From positions 1 to 19,152 of the forward strand of contig JAICSB010000015.1 in NCBI GenBank assembly GCA_025937115.1: a stretch of 19,152 nt of DNA, given 5' to 3'. Source of the DNA: Pseudonocardiaceae bacterium. Lineage in GTDB: Bacteria > Actinomycetota > Actinomycetes > Mycobacteriales > Pseudonocardiaceae. Of the stretch, positions 7,803 through 14,421 are shown piece after piece. The notes under the pieces are model-generated. The model saw only the letters and a program-made list of their open reading frames with translations, did not search any database and was not told the origin of the DNA. Made by a program: the position numbers and the translations under genes. Position 1 is the stretch's first letter. Every line of letters starts with the position of its first letter.

Positions 7803-8030
7803 GTGACTGTGTTCGCAGTGGTGATCGTGACGCTGATCGCCGGGCTTTACGTGGGCTGGGCGGTGCACCGGGAAGGCGACCGCGCGTACATCGAGCGCCG
7901 GGCGCAGTGGATCGCACGGAACGAGCTGCCACCGCAGCTCTCCCAGCCCGTCTGCCACGACGACGTGATCGAGGCGGAGCTGGTGTACGCGCCGTCTGCC
8001 CGACTGGACCGGCCGGAGGTGACTAGGTGA
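7803..8030 (+). CDS. Small single-pass membrane protein
   Basis: A 75-residue product with one hydrophobic helix at the N terminus (about residues 2-20, VFAVVIVTLIAGLYVGWAV) followed by a charged soluble part. No family was recognised. It starts at GTG 7803, downstream of a purine-rich stretch. It ends in a GTGA overlap with the next gene, inside the translocase operon, so an accessory role in the membrane complex is possible. Confidence 0.7.
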   Translation: MTVFAVVIVTLIAGLYVGWAVHREGDRAYIERRAQWIARNELPPQLSQPVCHDDVIEAELVYAPSARLDRPEVTR

Positions 8031-8359
8031 GCGCCAAACGGACGCCCATCCCGAAGCGCAAGCGCACGCTGGAGAAGGCCCGGCGGCTGGCTGCTGGTCT
8101 GTGGCGGGACGTGACCGGCGAGCCGAAGGCGCGCGGGAAGGGCGGCTCGAAGGTCAACCCGTGGTCGCGTTGCGAGGCGTGCCACCGGCGTCAGCCGCCT
8201 TACGCGTTCGGGTGCGGGAAGCCGACCCACGGTGGCATGTGCATGGCCTGCTGCGGTGCGCCTCATGACGACGAGGACGACGAGGAAACCCCGGATCAGG
8301 CCTCGGTTCGGGATAAAGGCGACGAAGACAAAGAGGACGACAATGACCACCATCACTGA
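8027..8359 (+). CDS. Cys-rich, probably zinc-binding small protein
   Basis: A 110-residue product with three parts: a very basic N terminus (residues 1-45, KRTPIPKRKRTLEKARR), a Cys-rich centre, and a very acidic tail (80-110) ending DNDHHH. The centre has C49xxC52, C63 and C72xxC75C76, enough for a zinc ribbon. No family was recognised. It starts at a GTG overlapping the previous stop and overlaps the translocase start by 17 nt. The basic head suggests nucleic-acid binding (inference). Confidence 0.72.
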   Translation: MSAKRTPIPKRKRTLEKARRLAAGLWRDVTGEPKARGKGGSKVNPWSRCEACHRRQPPYAFGCGKPTHGGMCMACCGAPHDDEDDEETPDQASVRDKGDEDKEDDNDHHH

Positions 8360-10415
8360 CCAGCCGACCGCCGTGCCGCCGCCCGCTGAGTCCGCACCGG
8401 GGGGCAAGCGGGAGCTGCGGCCCATCCTCGCGTCGTGGCTGAAGGACTCCGGCGAGTTCACTGAGAAGGTCACCAACACCGGCAAGCGGGCCGCGCACAG
8501 CACCGCGTGGCACGTGCTGCATTCCCCCCTGCACCTGGCCCGTGCCGCGAAGTACGCCCCGCGTGGGGCCGGGCGGGTCGTCCGCAAGGCCTGGGGTTGG
8601 ACGATGCACTCGGAAGTCCGGCCGATGCAGCGGACGCACGCGCTGGCGAACAACTCCCCCGAATGGCACAAGCTGGAGAAGGAGCGCAAGGAAGCGGTCC
8701 ACCGCCGCTGGATAGGGGTGTTCTGGCTGTCCGTGCTGATGGTGATCGGTGTGGTGCTGTGGTGGTGGCTGGTGCCCCGGTGGCAGATCATGTCGTGGCC
8801 GGTCGTGTGGGTACTGACGCCCTACTGGACGCTGGCGCTGCTCGGCTTCGCCGCCGTGTGGCCGCTGGGCTACATCGGTCGCCCGATCGACGCTCCCCTG
8901 CTCAAGCGCGCCACCGACACGAGCGGGAACCCGCCACTGCGGTCGGAGACTGTGGTCAACGCGCTGGTCAGCCTGCGAATCCCCGGCATGCTGAAGCCCG
9001 AGGACATCCGTCTGCTGCACGACATCTCCGGACCCTCCTCGGGCTACCTGTTCGAGCTGGAGCTGCCCCCGGGCATCACTGCCGAGGCGGTAATGGAGAA
9101 GCGGTCCGCGCTTTCCGCCGCGCTGCGTCACCCACTGGGGTGCGTGTGGCCCTCGGTCGGCAAGCGCCACCAGGGGCACCTCGTGCTGTTCGTTTCCCAC
9201 GAGGACATGAACACTGCGAGGCAGAAGCCGTGGCCGCTGCTCAAGACCGGCGCGGTGGACGTGTTCAGCCCGGTGCCGCTGTTCACTGACCAGCGCAACC
9301 GCTGGGTGAAGCTCACGCTGGCCTATACGTCCGGCGTGATCGGTGCGGTGCCCCGCATGGGCAAGACGTTCATCCTGCGGGAGTTGCTGCTGGTCGGCGC
9401 GCTGGATCCACGGGTGAAGGTCTACGCCTTTGACCTCAAGGGCACCGGCGACCTGTCTCCGCTGCGACTGGTGGCGCACCGGTACGCGTGCACCTCCCGG
9501 CCGGAGAAGATCGCCGAACTCCTGCCGGTGTTCGAGGAACTCCAAGCGGAGCTGTATCGCCGGGCGGAAGTCATCGAGGGGCTGTCTTACGAGGAGTGCC
9601 CGGAGAACAAGGTCACTCCCGAGTTGGCGTCGCGACGGGCGTTGAAGTTGGAGCCGATTCTGATCGGCGTCGATGAGTGCCACGAGTTGTTCGAGCACGA
9701 GGAACCGGCGACGAGGGCCAGGTTCACCAAGATCTGCACCGACCTGGTCAAGCGTGGCCCGGCGTTGGGGATCATGCTTTACCTCGCCACGCAGAAGCCC
9801 AGCGCGGCGTCGATCCCGACTGCTATTGCGGACAACGCCGTTATCCGGGTGTGCCTGAAGGTGCACAACCAGATCTCGAATGACCAGGTGCTCGGTACGG
9901 GGTCCAGCAAGATGGGCCTCAAGGCGCAACTGTTCGCTGTTGCCGACAAGGGCATCGCGTACCTGAAGGGCGAGGGCGCCGATGCGCAGATCGTGCGGTC
10001 GGTGTTCGGCCTGGACGCACCGGCTTCCGAGAAGGTTGCCACTCGTGCCCGCGCCGCACGTGAGCTGGACGGGCGGCTGACCGGTGAGGCCGCTGGTGCG
10101 GCGATGGACCGCGAGGAGGAGCAGGTCGTGCTCCTGGACGACATCACTCGGGTGTTCGGCGCCACCCCCGGGATGCACCTGGCCGACATCGTGACCGGCC
10201 TGGCCGGGCTGCGCCCGGCGGCGTGGGGCTCGCTGGACGTCAATGCCCTGGGCAAGCACCTGCGCAACATGGAGGTGCGGGTGGACAAGATCCACGTGCG
10301 CGGCAAGGGCACGAACGCCGGGGTGAAGCGGGAGTGGTTGGACGTCTCGACCACTCGCCTGGCGGGCGATGAGGAGCCCGGCGACAACGTCATTTCTCTT
10401 ACCGAGCGCCACTGA
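8343..10415 (+). CDS. FtsK/SpoIIIE/TraB-type DNA translocase
   Basis: A 690-residue membrane-anchored ATPase predicted to pump double-stranded DNA. Two transmembrane helices lie at about 122-142 and 154-178. The motor follows, with a variant Walker A AVPRMGKT (about 334-341; the first Gly is Ala), a conserved YAFDLKGTGDLSPL segment and Walker B ILIGVDE (about 439-445). The last ~80 residues look like a winged helix, as in FtsK gamma and TraB, where this domain reads octamer repeats. The ATG at 8343 has AGAGGA 7 nt upstream; the frame extends to 8232 but without such support. Neighbours (DUF2637-like, one-TM protein) match plasmid/AICE transfer operons. An octamer array starts inside its 3' end. 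Confidence 0.9.
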   Translation: MTTITDQPTAVPPPAESAPGGKRELRPILASWLKDSGEFTEKVTNTGKRAAHSTAWHVLHSPLHLARAAKYAPRGAGRVVRKAWGWTMHSEVRPMQRTHALANNSPEWHKLEKERKEAVHRRWIGVFWLSVLMVIGVVLWWWLVPRWQIMSWPVVWVLTPYWTLALLGFAAVWPLGYIGRPIDAPLLKRATDTSGNPPLRSETVVNALVSLRIPGMLKPEDIRLLHDISGPSSGYLFELELPPGITAEAVMEKRSALSAALRHPLGCVWPSVGKRHQGHLVLFVSHEDMNTARQKPWPLLKTGAVDVFSPVPLFTDQRNRWVKLTLAYTSGVIGAVPRMGKTFILRELLLVGALDPRVKVYAFDLKGTGDLSPLRLVAHRYACTSRPEKIAELLPVFEELQAELYRRAEVIEGLSYEECPENKVTPELASRRALKLEPILIGVDECHELFEHEEPATRARFTKICTDLVKRGPALGIMLYLATQKPSAASIPTAIADNAVIRVCLKVHNQISNDQVLGTGSSKMGLKAQLFAVADKGIAYLKGEGADAQIVRSVFGLDAPASEKVATRARAARELDGRLTGEAAGAAMDREEEQVVLLDDITRVFGATPGMHLADIVTGLAGLRPAAWGSLDVNALGKHLRNMEVRVDKIHVRGKGTNAGVKREWLDVSTTRLAGDEEPGDNVISLTERH

Positions 10416-10416
10416 G

Positions 10417-10436
10417 GTCTTACCGGCCGGTAAGAC
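10417..10436. promoter_or_regulatory. Perfect 20-bp palindrome
   Basis: GTCTTACCGGCCGGTAAGAC is self-complementary over 20 bp and consists of two octamers facing each other. It begins two bases after the translocase stop. It would suit a dimeric DNA-binding protein. Confidence 0.85.
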
Positions 10437-10449
10437 GCTCGGTAAGACG

Positions 10450-10487
10450 CCCTGACCTGCACGTTCGCCCGGAACGGCAGGTCAGGG
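10450..10487 (+). terminator. Long hairpin downstream of the translocase gene
   Basis: CCCTGACCTGC (10450-10460) pairs with GCAGGTCAGGG (10477-10487). Within it CGTTC (10462-10466) pairs with GAACG (10472-10476) around a GCCCG loop, with one bulged base. No T-run follows. The 11-mer recurs directly at 10527-10537, which suggests a recognition role besides, or instead of, termination. Confidence 0.6.
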
Positions 10488-10657
10488 CAGGACCCTCGGT
10501 AAGACTCGGTAAGACGCTCGGTAAGGCCCTGACCTGCGGTCTTACCGAGATTGTGCCCTCCGGGGCGTTCGGGGCCTGAAAAGCCTAAAAGCCCAGGTCG
10601 CACCTCGGCGAGGGCACCTGACGGACTCGGTAAGAAAGCCAACTACAGGAGACAGCC

Positions 10658-10852
10658 ATGATCAGTACGACCAGCCGTGAGGCCTTGGAGGAGTACGCCA
10701 CCGCGCTCACAGCGACCATCGAGGAACTGACCGCGACCATCGAGGGGATGCGGGCCGACCTCACTGACGTGAACGACGCCCTGGACGCGACCAACGTCGA
10801 TGCGCACACCTGGGGTGGTCGGCGCGGCGCTCCCGTACCCCGCCGGGGCTGA
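10658..10852 (+). CDS. Small coiled-coil protein
   Basis: A 64-residue product with a good ribosome site (AGGAG, 6 nt before the ATG). The first 45 residues are a helix with an internal near-repeat, TATIEELTATIEGM, and heptad-like spacing; the tail is short and basic. The function is unknown. It directly follows the octamer array, and the last octamer (10628) lies 23 nt before its start, so that repeat may control it. Confidence 0.7.
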   Translation: MISTTSREALEEYATALTATIEELTATIEGMRADLTDVNDALDATNVDAHTWGGRRGAPVPRRG

Positions 10853-10891
10853 GGTGCAAGATTCAACGGTGGATGAAATACGGGGGCGCGC

Positions 10892-11869
10892 GTGAAGGTG
10901 TTCTGGTGGGCTGCGGACGAGTCAGGCTGCCGCTACTACCGGTGCGATCTGGCGGCCAACGAACTGGCCAGGCGCGGGCACGAGACGCTGGTGTCCACGC
11001 GGATGCCCGACGAGTGGCTGCACACCGCCGATGTGATCGTTGGCCAGCGCGTGTGCCAGCCCGGCGCGACGCTCCGCTGGCAGGAGCTGGCCCGCGAAGG
11101 CCGGGCGAAGCTGGTGCTAGAGATCGATGACGACCTCTTGGACATCGACCCCAGCAATGGCCCGGCGTGGTCGTTTTTCTCAAGACCGGAGATCCGCGCC
11201 AACGTGATCCGCAATATCGAGGTCGCCGACCTCGTGACGGTGAGCACGGACCCGTTGGCCGAAGTGGTGAGCGAGTACAACCGCAATGTGGCGGTGCTGC
11301 CCAACTGTGTGCCCGCGTCACTATTGGACGCCCCGCCCGCTCCGGGATGGAAAGGGCTCACCCTCGGGTGGTCGGGGGGAATGTCGCACAAGCTGGATCT
11401 CGCCGAAGCACGCGACCCGGTGCGCCAGTTCCTGCGCCGGTACCCCGATGCGGGGCTGCACATCATGGGCCACGTCGACCCCGACTTCTGCAAGGCGATG
11501 CCCACTGAGCGGATCCACTTCACGAAGTGGGTTGACGCGGTGCCCGCCTTCCACGCCGCGATCGACTTCGACGTGACCCTGGCCCCGCTGCGGCCGTCGC
11601 CGTTCAACCGCTCGAAGTCGGCCATTCGGTGCCTGGAAGCTGCCGCGCTCGGTATCCCCGTGATCGCCTCAGACTTCGGCCCGTACGCCGACTTCGTGCA
11701 GCACGGGGTGACGGGGCTCCTGGTGCGCCGCCCCCATGAGTGGGGCAAGCGCCTGCGGACCCTGCTCGATCCGTTCACCCGGCGGGAGATGGGCCGCAAG
11801 GCCCGGGAACTGGCCACTGGGCACACCATCGAGGCCAATATCGAGCTGTGGGAGAAGGCGCTCACATGA
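10892..11869 (+). CDS. GT4-like (GT-B fold) glycosyltransferase
   Basis: A 325-residue protein with the two Rossmann-like halves of GT-B enzymes. The N-terminal half begins MKVFWWAADESGCRYYR and includes EIDDDLLDIDP (about 75-86). The C-terminal half has LGWSGGMSHKLDL and the nucleotide-sugar site segment CLEAAALGIPVIASDFGPY with HGVTGLLV. In the usual EX7E motif the second Glu appears to be Asp. It transfers a sugar from a nucleotide donor; the acceptor is unknown. The GTG start has a G-rich stretch upstream. Its stop overlaps the next ATG (ATGA). It heads a four-gene cassette, which suggests it acts with the enzymes downstream. Confidence 0.85.
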   Translation: MKVFWWAADESGCRYYRCDLAANELARRGHETLVSTRMPDEWLHTADVIVGQRVCQPGATLRWQELAREGRAKLVLEIDDDLLDIDPSNGPAWSFFSRPEIRANVIRNIEVADLVTVSTDPLAEVVSEYNRNVAVLPNCVPASLLDAPPAPGWKGLTLGWSGGMSHKLDLAEARDPVRQFLRRYPDAGLHIMGHVDPDFCKAMPTERIHFTKWVDAVPAFHAAIDFDVTLAPLRPSPFNRSKSAIRCLEAAALGIPVIASDFGPYADFVQHGVTGLLVRRPHEWGKRLRTLLDPFTRREMGRKARELATGHTIEANIELWEKALT

Positions 11870-12297
11870 TCGTCTACGTCGGGGGCACTTTCGACCTGTT
11901 CCACGCGGGGCACGCCTACCTGCTCGGTCAGTGCCGCAAGCTCGCCGGGTCGGACGGCAAGGTCGTGGTCGCGCTGAACACGTGCGCGTTCGTGGCCGCC
12001 TACAAGGGCCACTCCCCGGTCAACCTCTACGACGAACGCCAGGCCGTGCTGCTGGCCTGCCGTCATGTCGATGAGGTCGTGCGCAACGCCTTCGGGCAGG
12101 ACTCCAAACCCACCATCGAGGCCGTGCGGCCCGACGTGATCGCCATCGGTATCGACTGGGCACAGAAGGACTACTACGCGCAGATGCAGTTCACGCAGCA
12201 GTGGCTCGATGACCGGGGCATCTCGCTGGTCTACCTGCCGCACCCCCGGCCGCTGTCCACCCACGCGATCAAGAACCGGATCCTGGAGACCACGTGA
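11866..12297 (+). CDS. TagD-like cytidylyltransferase
   Basis: A 143-residue nucleotidyltransferase of the HxGH group. The signature GGTFDLFHAGHAYLL places HAGH at residues 13-16, and the C-terminal LSTHAIKNRI corresponds to the second (ISTT-like) motif. The length fits glycerol-3-phosphate cytidylyltransferase (about 130). Such enzymes make CDP-glycerol or a related CDP-polyol from CTP; the true substrate cannot be told here. The ATG overlaps the previous stop and the gene ends in a GTGA overlap, so it is coupled to glycosyltransferases on both sides and may supply an activated donor. Confidence 0.85.
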   Translation: MIVYVGGTFDLFHAGHAYLLGQCRKLAGSDGKVVVALNTCAFVAAYKGHSPVNLYDERQAVLLACRHVDEVVRNAFGQDSKPTIEAVRPDVIAIGIDWAQKDYYAQMQFTQQWLDDRGISLVYLPHPRPLSTHAIKNRILETT

Positions 12298-12953
12298 ACA
12301 CCTGGGTACTAGTCCCCTGCCACCGGCCCCGGCTGACGGAACTGCGGGCCTCCCTGGTGAACCTGGGCCTGCCCGGTGAGCGCACGGTGGTGGTGACCAC
12401 GGAGCCGGAACCGATCGGGCCAACGCAGGTCAAGGCGGCGGCGGTGCTGTGCTCGCCGGAGCCGGGGATCAACATCTCCCGCTGGTGGAACCTCGGCCTG
12501 GATTGGATAGCCGCGCAGCACGAGCACGGCGAGCGGTACGAGGTGCTGTGCATGGAATCCGACGTGCGCATCGACTTCGACACCTTGGTCTGGCTGCGCC
12601 TGGCGCTGCGCGCGCACAAGCTCGCGATGGTCGGGGCGGACTGGTACGGGGTGGCTCATGAGCCGGTGGAGGTCCGCCGCGACCTGGTACCCGAGACGAT
12701 CCAGCACCGCATCCCCGGTGTGTGCATGCTCGTCGCTGGTGAGCTGGGCTTGCGGTTCGATGAGCAGTTCCGCTGGTGGTACGCCGACGATGACTTCGAG
12801 TGGCAGCACCGCAAGGCCGGTGGGACTGGGTTGGTGAAGGGCCTGACGGTTGAACACGGTCCAGGTCGATCTTTGGCCGATGAGCGCGTGGCGTACGCCC
12901 TGATCGACTACCAGCGGTTCGTGGCCAAGTGGGGAGCACCGAACATCCGATGA
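12294..12953 (+). CDS. GT-A-like glycosyltransferase, unassigned family
   Basis: A 219-residue protein whose fold looks like GT-A: an N-terminal strand WVLVPCHRPR, an acidic metal-site candidate ESD at 88-90 in VLCMESDVRIDFD, and YADDDFEWQHR (163-173), typical of the late acidic motif in glycosyltransferases. The NISRWWNLGLDWI segment may contact the donor. The family was not recognised with certainty. It is coupled to the cytidylyltransferase gene upstream (GTGA) and to the GT2 gene downstream (ATGA). Confidence 0.7.
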   Translation: MNTWVLVPCHRPRLTELRASLVNLGLPGERTVVVTTEPEPIGPTQVKAAAVLCSPEPGINISRWWNLGLDWIAAQHEHGERYEVLCMESDVRIDFDTLVWLRLALRAHKLAMVGADWYGVAHEPVEVRRDLVPETIQHRIPGVCMLVAGELGLRFDEQFRWWYADDDFEWQHRKAGGTGLVKGLTVEHGPGRSLADERVAYALIDYQRFVAKWGAPNIR

Positions 12954-13552
12954 GCAGCGACATCAGCGTAGTCATCGCCACTATCCCGATCAGGGCCAAG
13001 ATGCTGCGGCAAGCCCTCGCGTCGGTCGTTACTCAAACGTTCCAACCGGCCGCGATCGTGGTCGAGTACGACCACGAACACACGGGCGCTGCAGCGACGA
13101 AGAATCGAGGCCTCGCCCGCGTCACCTCGGAATGGGTCGCGTTCCTCGACGACGACGACCAATTCCTGCCTGAGCACCTGGAGAAGCTCCGCGAAGCGCA
13201 GCTCGACTCGGGCGCGGACGTCGTCTACTCCATGCCCTACATCCCGCAGCTAGCCGCGCTGGGCGGCATCGACCCATCCGGGATGCGGGGTGCACCGTTC
13301 GACCCGGATGAGCTGCGGCGCCGATCCTACATCCAGACCACGGCGCTGGTGCGCACGAAGCTGGCGCAGTCAGTGGGTGGGTTCCAACTCCCGCCAGGCA
13401 GCGACTACGACGATCACGGGCTCTGGCTGGCCATCCTTAATGCTGGCGGGACCTTCCATCACTTGCCGGAGCAGACCTTCCTGTGGAACCACTGGGGATA
13501 CGGACAGCCCGGCGTTCCGGGTAACACGAGCGGGAGGGCGGACCGGTGGTGA
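12950..13552 (+). CDS. GT2-family glycosyltransferase
   Basis: A 200-residue GT-A enzyme. The N terminus DISVVIATIPIRAKMLRQAL is the GT2 first strand and helix, EWVAFLDDDDQFLP (61-74) holds the metal-binding DxD, and the late GSDYDDHGLWLAI supplies the catalytic acidic region (usually ED). At 200 residues it is a minimal GT2 enzyme. The ATG at 12950 overlaps the previous stop; an in-frame ATG at 12929 lies inside the upstream gene and is less likely. It is the last gene of the coupled cassette. Confidence 0.88.
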   Translation: MSSDISVVIATIPIRAKMLRQALASVVTQTFQPAAIVVEYDHEHTGAAATKNRGLARVTSEWVAFLDDDDQFLPEHLEKLREAQLDSGADVVYSMPYIPQLAALGGIDPSGMRGAPFDPDELRRRSYIQTTALVRTKLAQSVGGFQLPPGSDYDDHGLWLAILNAGGTFHHLPEQTFLWNHWGYGQPGVPGNTSGRADRW

Positions 13553-13607
13553 CCTCTCCGGTACATCTACGGGTATATCTTGTGGTACAGTCCTGGGTAT
13601 GACCAGA
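13548..13607 (+). repeat. Five-unit 12-bp direct repeat over a start codon
   Basis: GGTR begins at 13548, 13560, 13572, 13584 and 13596, exactly 12 bp apart each time. The best units are GGTACATCTACG, GGTATATCTTGT and GGTACAGTCCTG; the outer two are diverged (GGTGACCTCTCC, GGTATGACCAGA). The last unit contains the ATG of the next gene. The phasing suggests a head-to-tail operator. Confidence 0.6.
13586..13591 (+). promoter_or_regulatory. Candidate -10 box for a leaderless transcript
   Basis: TACAGT lies 7 nt before the ATG at 13599, so transcription would begin at or next to the start codon. No ribosome site precedes that ATG, in keeping with a leaderless mRNA, which is common in actinobacteria. 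No good -35 is visible. TATATC at 13574-13579 is an alternative. Confidence 0.4.
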
Positions 13608-13877
13608 CACCCCGACAAGATCGCAGAGAACAAGCTGCGGCGCATCGCCGAACGCCGGGGACTCACCCTGCGCAAGTCCCCCCGCAGAGATCCCAAAGCG
13701 CTCGACTACGGCACCTACCGGCTGACCATCGACACCGAAGACGCCGAAGGCGAACACGAGCACGAGTGGCGCGCCGGGCTGCGCTTCGACCAGATCGAGG
13801 CGGCGCTGGACGCGTACTCGGCACAGGAAGACGCCGCCGCCCCCGACGATCCACGCACTGCTGAGGAGAGCAACTGA
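13599..13877 (+). CDS. Conserved small actinobacterial protein
   Basis: A 92-residue product. The N terminus (IAENKLRRIAERRGLTLRKS, then RRDPKALDYGTYRL) matches a type of small hypothetical protein common in actinobacterial chromosomes and mobile elements, in which a basic helix is followed by a DYG(T/G)Y strand. The C-terminal third is acidic. The function is not known to me; the basic helix suggests nucleic-acid binding. The start is set by this family-like beginning; the longer open frame from 13290 overlaps the GT2 gene and is not credible. Its stop overlaps the next ATG (TGATG). Confidence 0.78.
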   Translation: MTRHPDKIAENKLRRIAERRGLTLRKSPRRDPKALDYGTYRLTIDTEDAEGEHEHEWRAGLRFDQIEAALDAYSAQEDAAAPDDPRTAEESN

Positions 13878-14347
13878 TGAAGGTCCAGGGCTACAACGGC
13901 ACGGTCCGCTTCGACGGTGCCACCGTCACCATCGAGCGCACGGGGTTCGCCGCCCGCGTGATGGTCGGCTCCGGCTCCAAGAGCATCCCCGTACAGCGGA
14001 TCTCCGCTGTACAGTTCGTCCCCGCGAAGCTCGGCTTCCGAGGGTTCATCGAGTTCACCGTCGGCGGTGGCATCGAGCGTCGGGCCACGATCGGGCACCG
14101 CACGAAGACCGCCGGGCACGACGAAAACTCGGTTCTGTTCGGCCGGGGTCAGGCGGCGGAGTTCGAGGCACTGCGGGACGCGGTGCAGGCCGCGATGAGC
14201 GCCGGGCCTCAGCCGGTGGTGGTGACCGCCGACCTCACCGAGCAGTTGGACCGGCTCGGTGCGCTCTACAACGCCGGGACGATCACCGGTGAGGAGTTCA
14301 GGGTGGCGAAGGGCCGGTTGCTGCTACTGGAGCACACCGCGTCTTGA
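13877..14347 (+). CDS. DUF4429-like and SHOCT-domain protein
   Basis: A 156-residue protein. Residues about 3-100 form a beta-rich, PH-like domain (GYNGTVRFDGATVTIERTGF, PVQRISAVQFVPA) of the kind annotated DUF4429. Residues about 123-153 (LTEQLDRLGALYNAGTITG, then EEFRVAKGRLL) are a SHOCT motif, a short oligomerisation module found at protein ends. Such proteins occur widely in actinobacterial chromosomes and prophages, and their role is unknown. It is coupled to the upstream gene and ends the rightward block. Confidence 0.82.
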   Translation: MKVQGYNGTVRFDGATVTIERTGFAARVMVGSGSKSIPVQRISAVQFVPAKLGFRGFIEFTVGGGIERRATIGHRTKTAGHDENSVLFGRGQAAEFEALRDAVQAAMSAGPQPVVVTADLTEQLDRLGALYNAGTITGEEFRVAKGRLLLLEHTAS

Positions 14348-14365
14348 TGCCCGCAGAATCGCTCT

Positions 14366-14411
14366 CAGCGCGCCCTGTACGCCCGTCTCCGGGCCGCAAC
14401 GGGGCGCGCTG
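14366..14411. terminator. Nested hairpin between convergent operons
   Basis: CAGCGCGCCC (14366-14375) pairs perfectly with GGGCGCGCTG (14402-14411). Inside the loop GCCCG (14381-14385) pairs with CGGGC (14390-14394) around TCTC. It lies between the stops of two convergent genes (14347 and 14422), so it can serve as a bidirectional terminator, although no T-tract follows on either side. Confidence 0.75.
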
Positions 14412-14421
14412 GTGTATCGGG

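Larger units (their letters stand above)
10397..10635. repeat. Array of nine CGGTAAGA octamers, clt- or origin-like
   Basis: CGGTAAGA occurs at 10428, 10440, 10497, 10507 and 10628, with CGGTAAGG (one mismatch) at 10519. The inverted form TCTTACCG occurs at 10397, 10418 and 10540. Neighbouring copies in a cluster are 10-12 bp apart, about one helical turn. The first copy lies in the last codons of the translocase gene. Most copies are extended to CTCGGTAAGAC. The array could be a recognition locus for the translocase (as clt is for TraB), an iteron origin, or an operator set. Confidence 0.85.

Noticed and set aside
8232..8342. Upstream extension of the translocase
   Set aside because: It would overlap most of the Cys-rich region of the preceding gene; the ATG at 8343 has AGAGGA at the right distance.
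8154..10412. 752-residue open frame on the minus strand
   Set aside because: It is antisense to the translocase gene, which has clear ATPase motifs and a ribosome site; the antisense product has no recognisable domain.
10397..10635. CRISPR array
   Set aside because: The repeats are only 8-11 bp, occur in both orientations and have no spacers of regular length.
13290..13598. Upstream extension of the 92-residue protein
   Set aside because: The extension lies inside the GT2 gene in another frame; family-like sequence begins at the ATG 13599.
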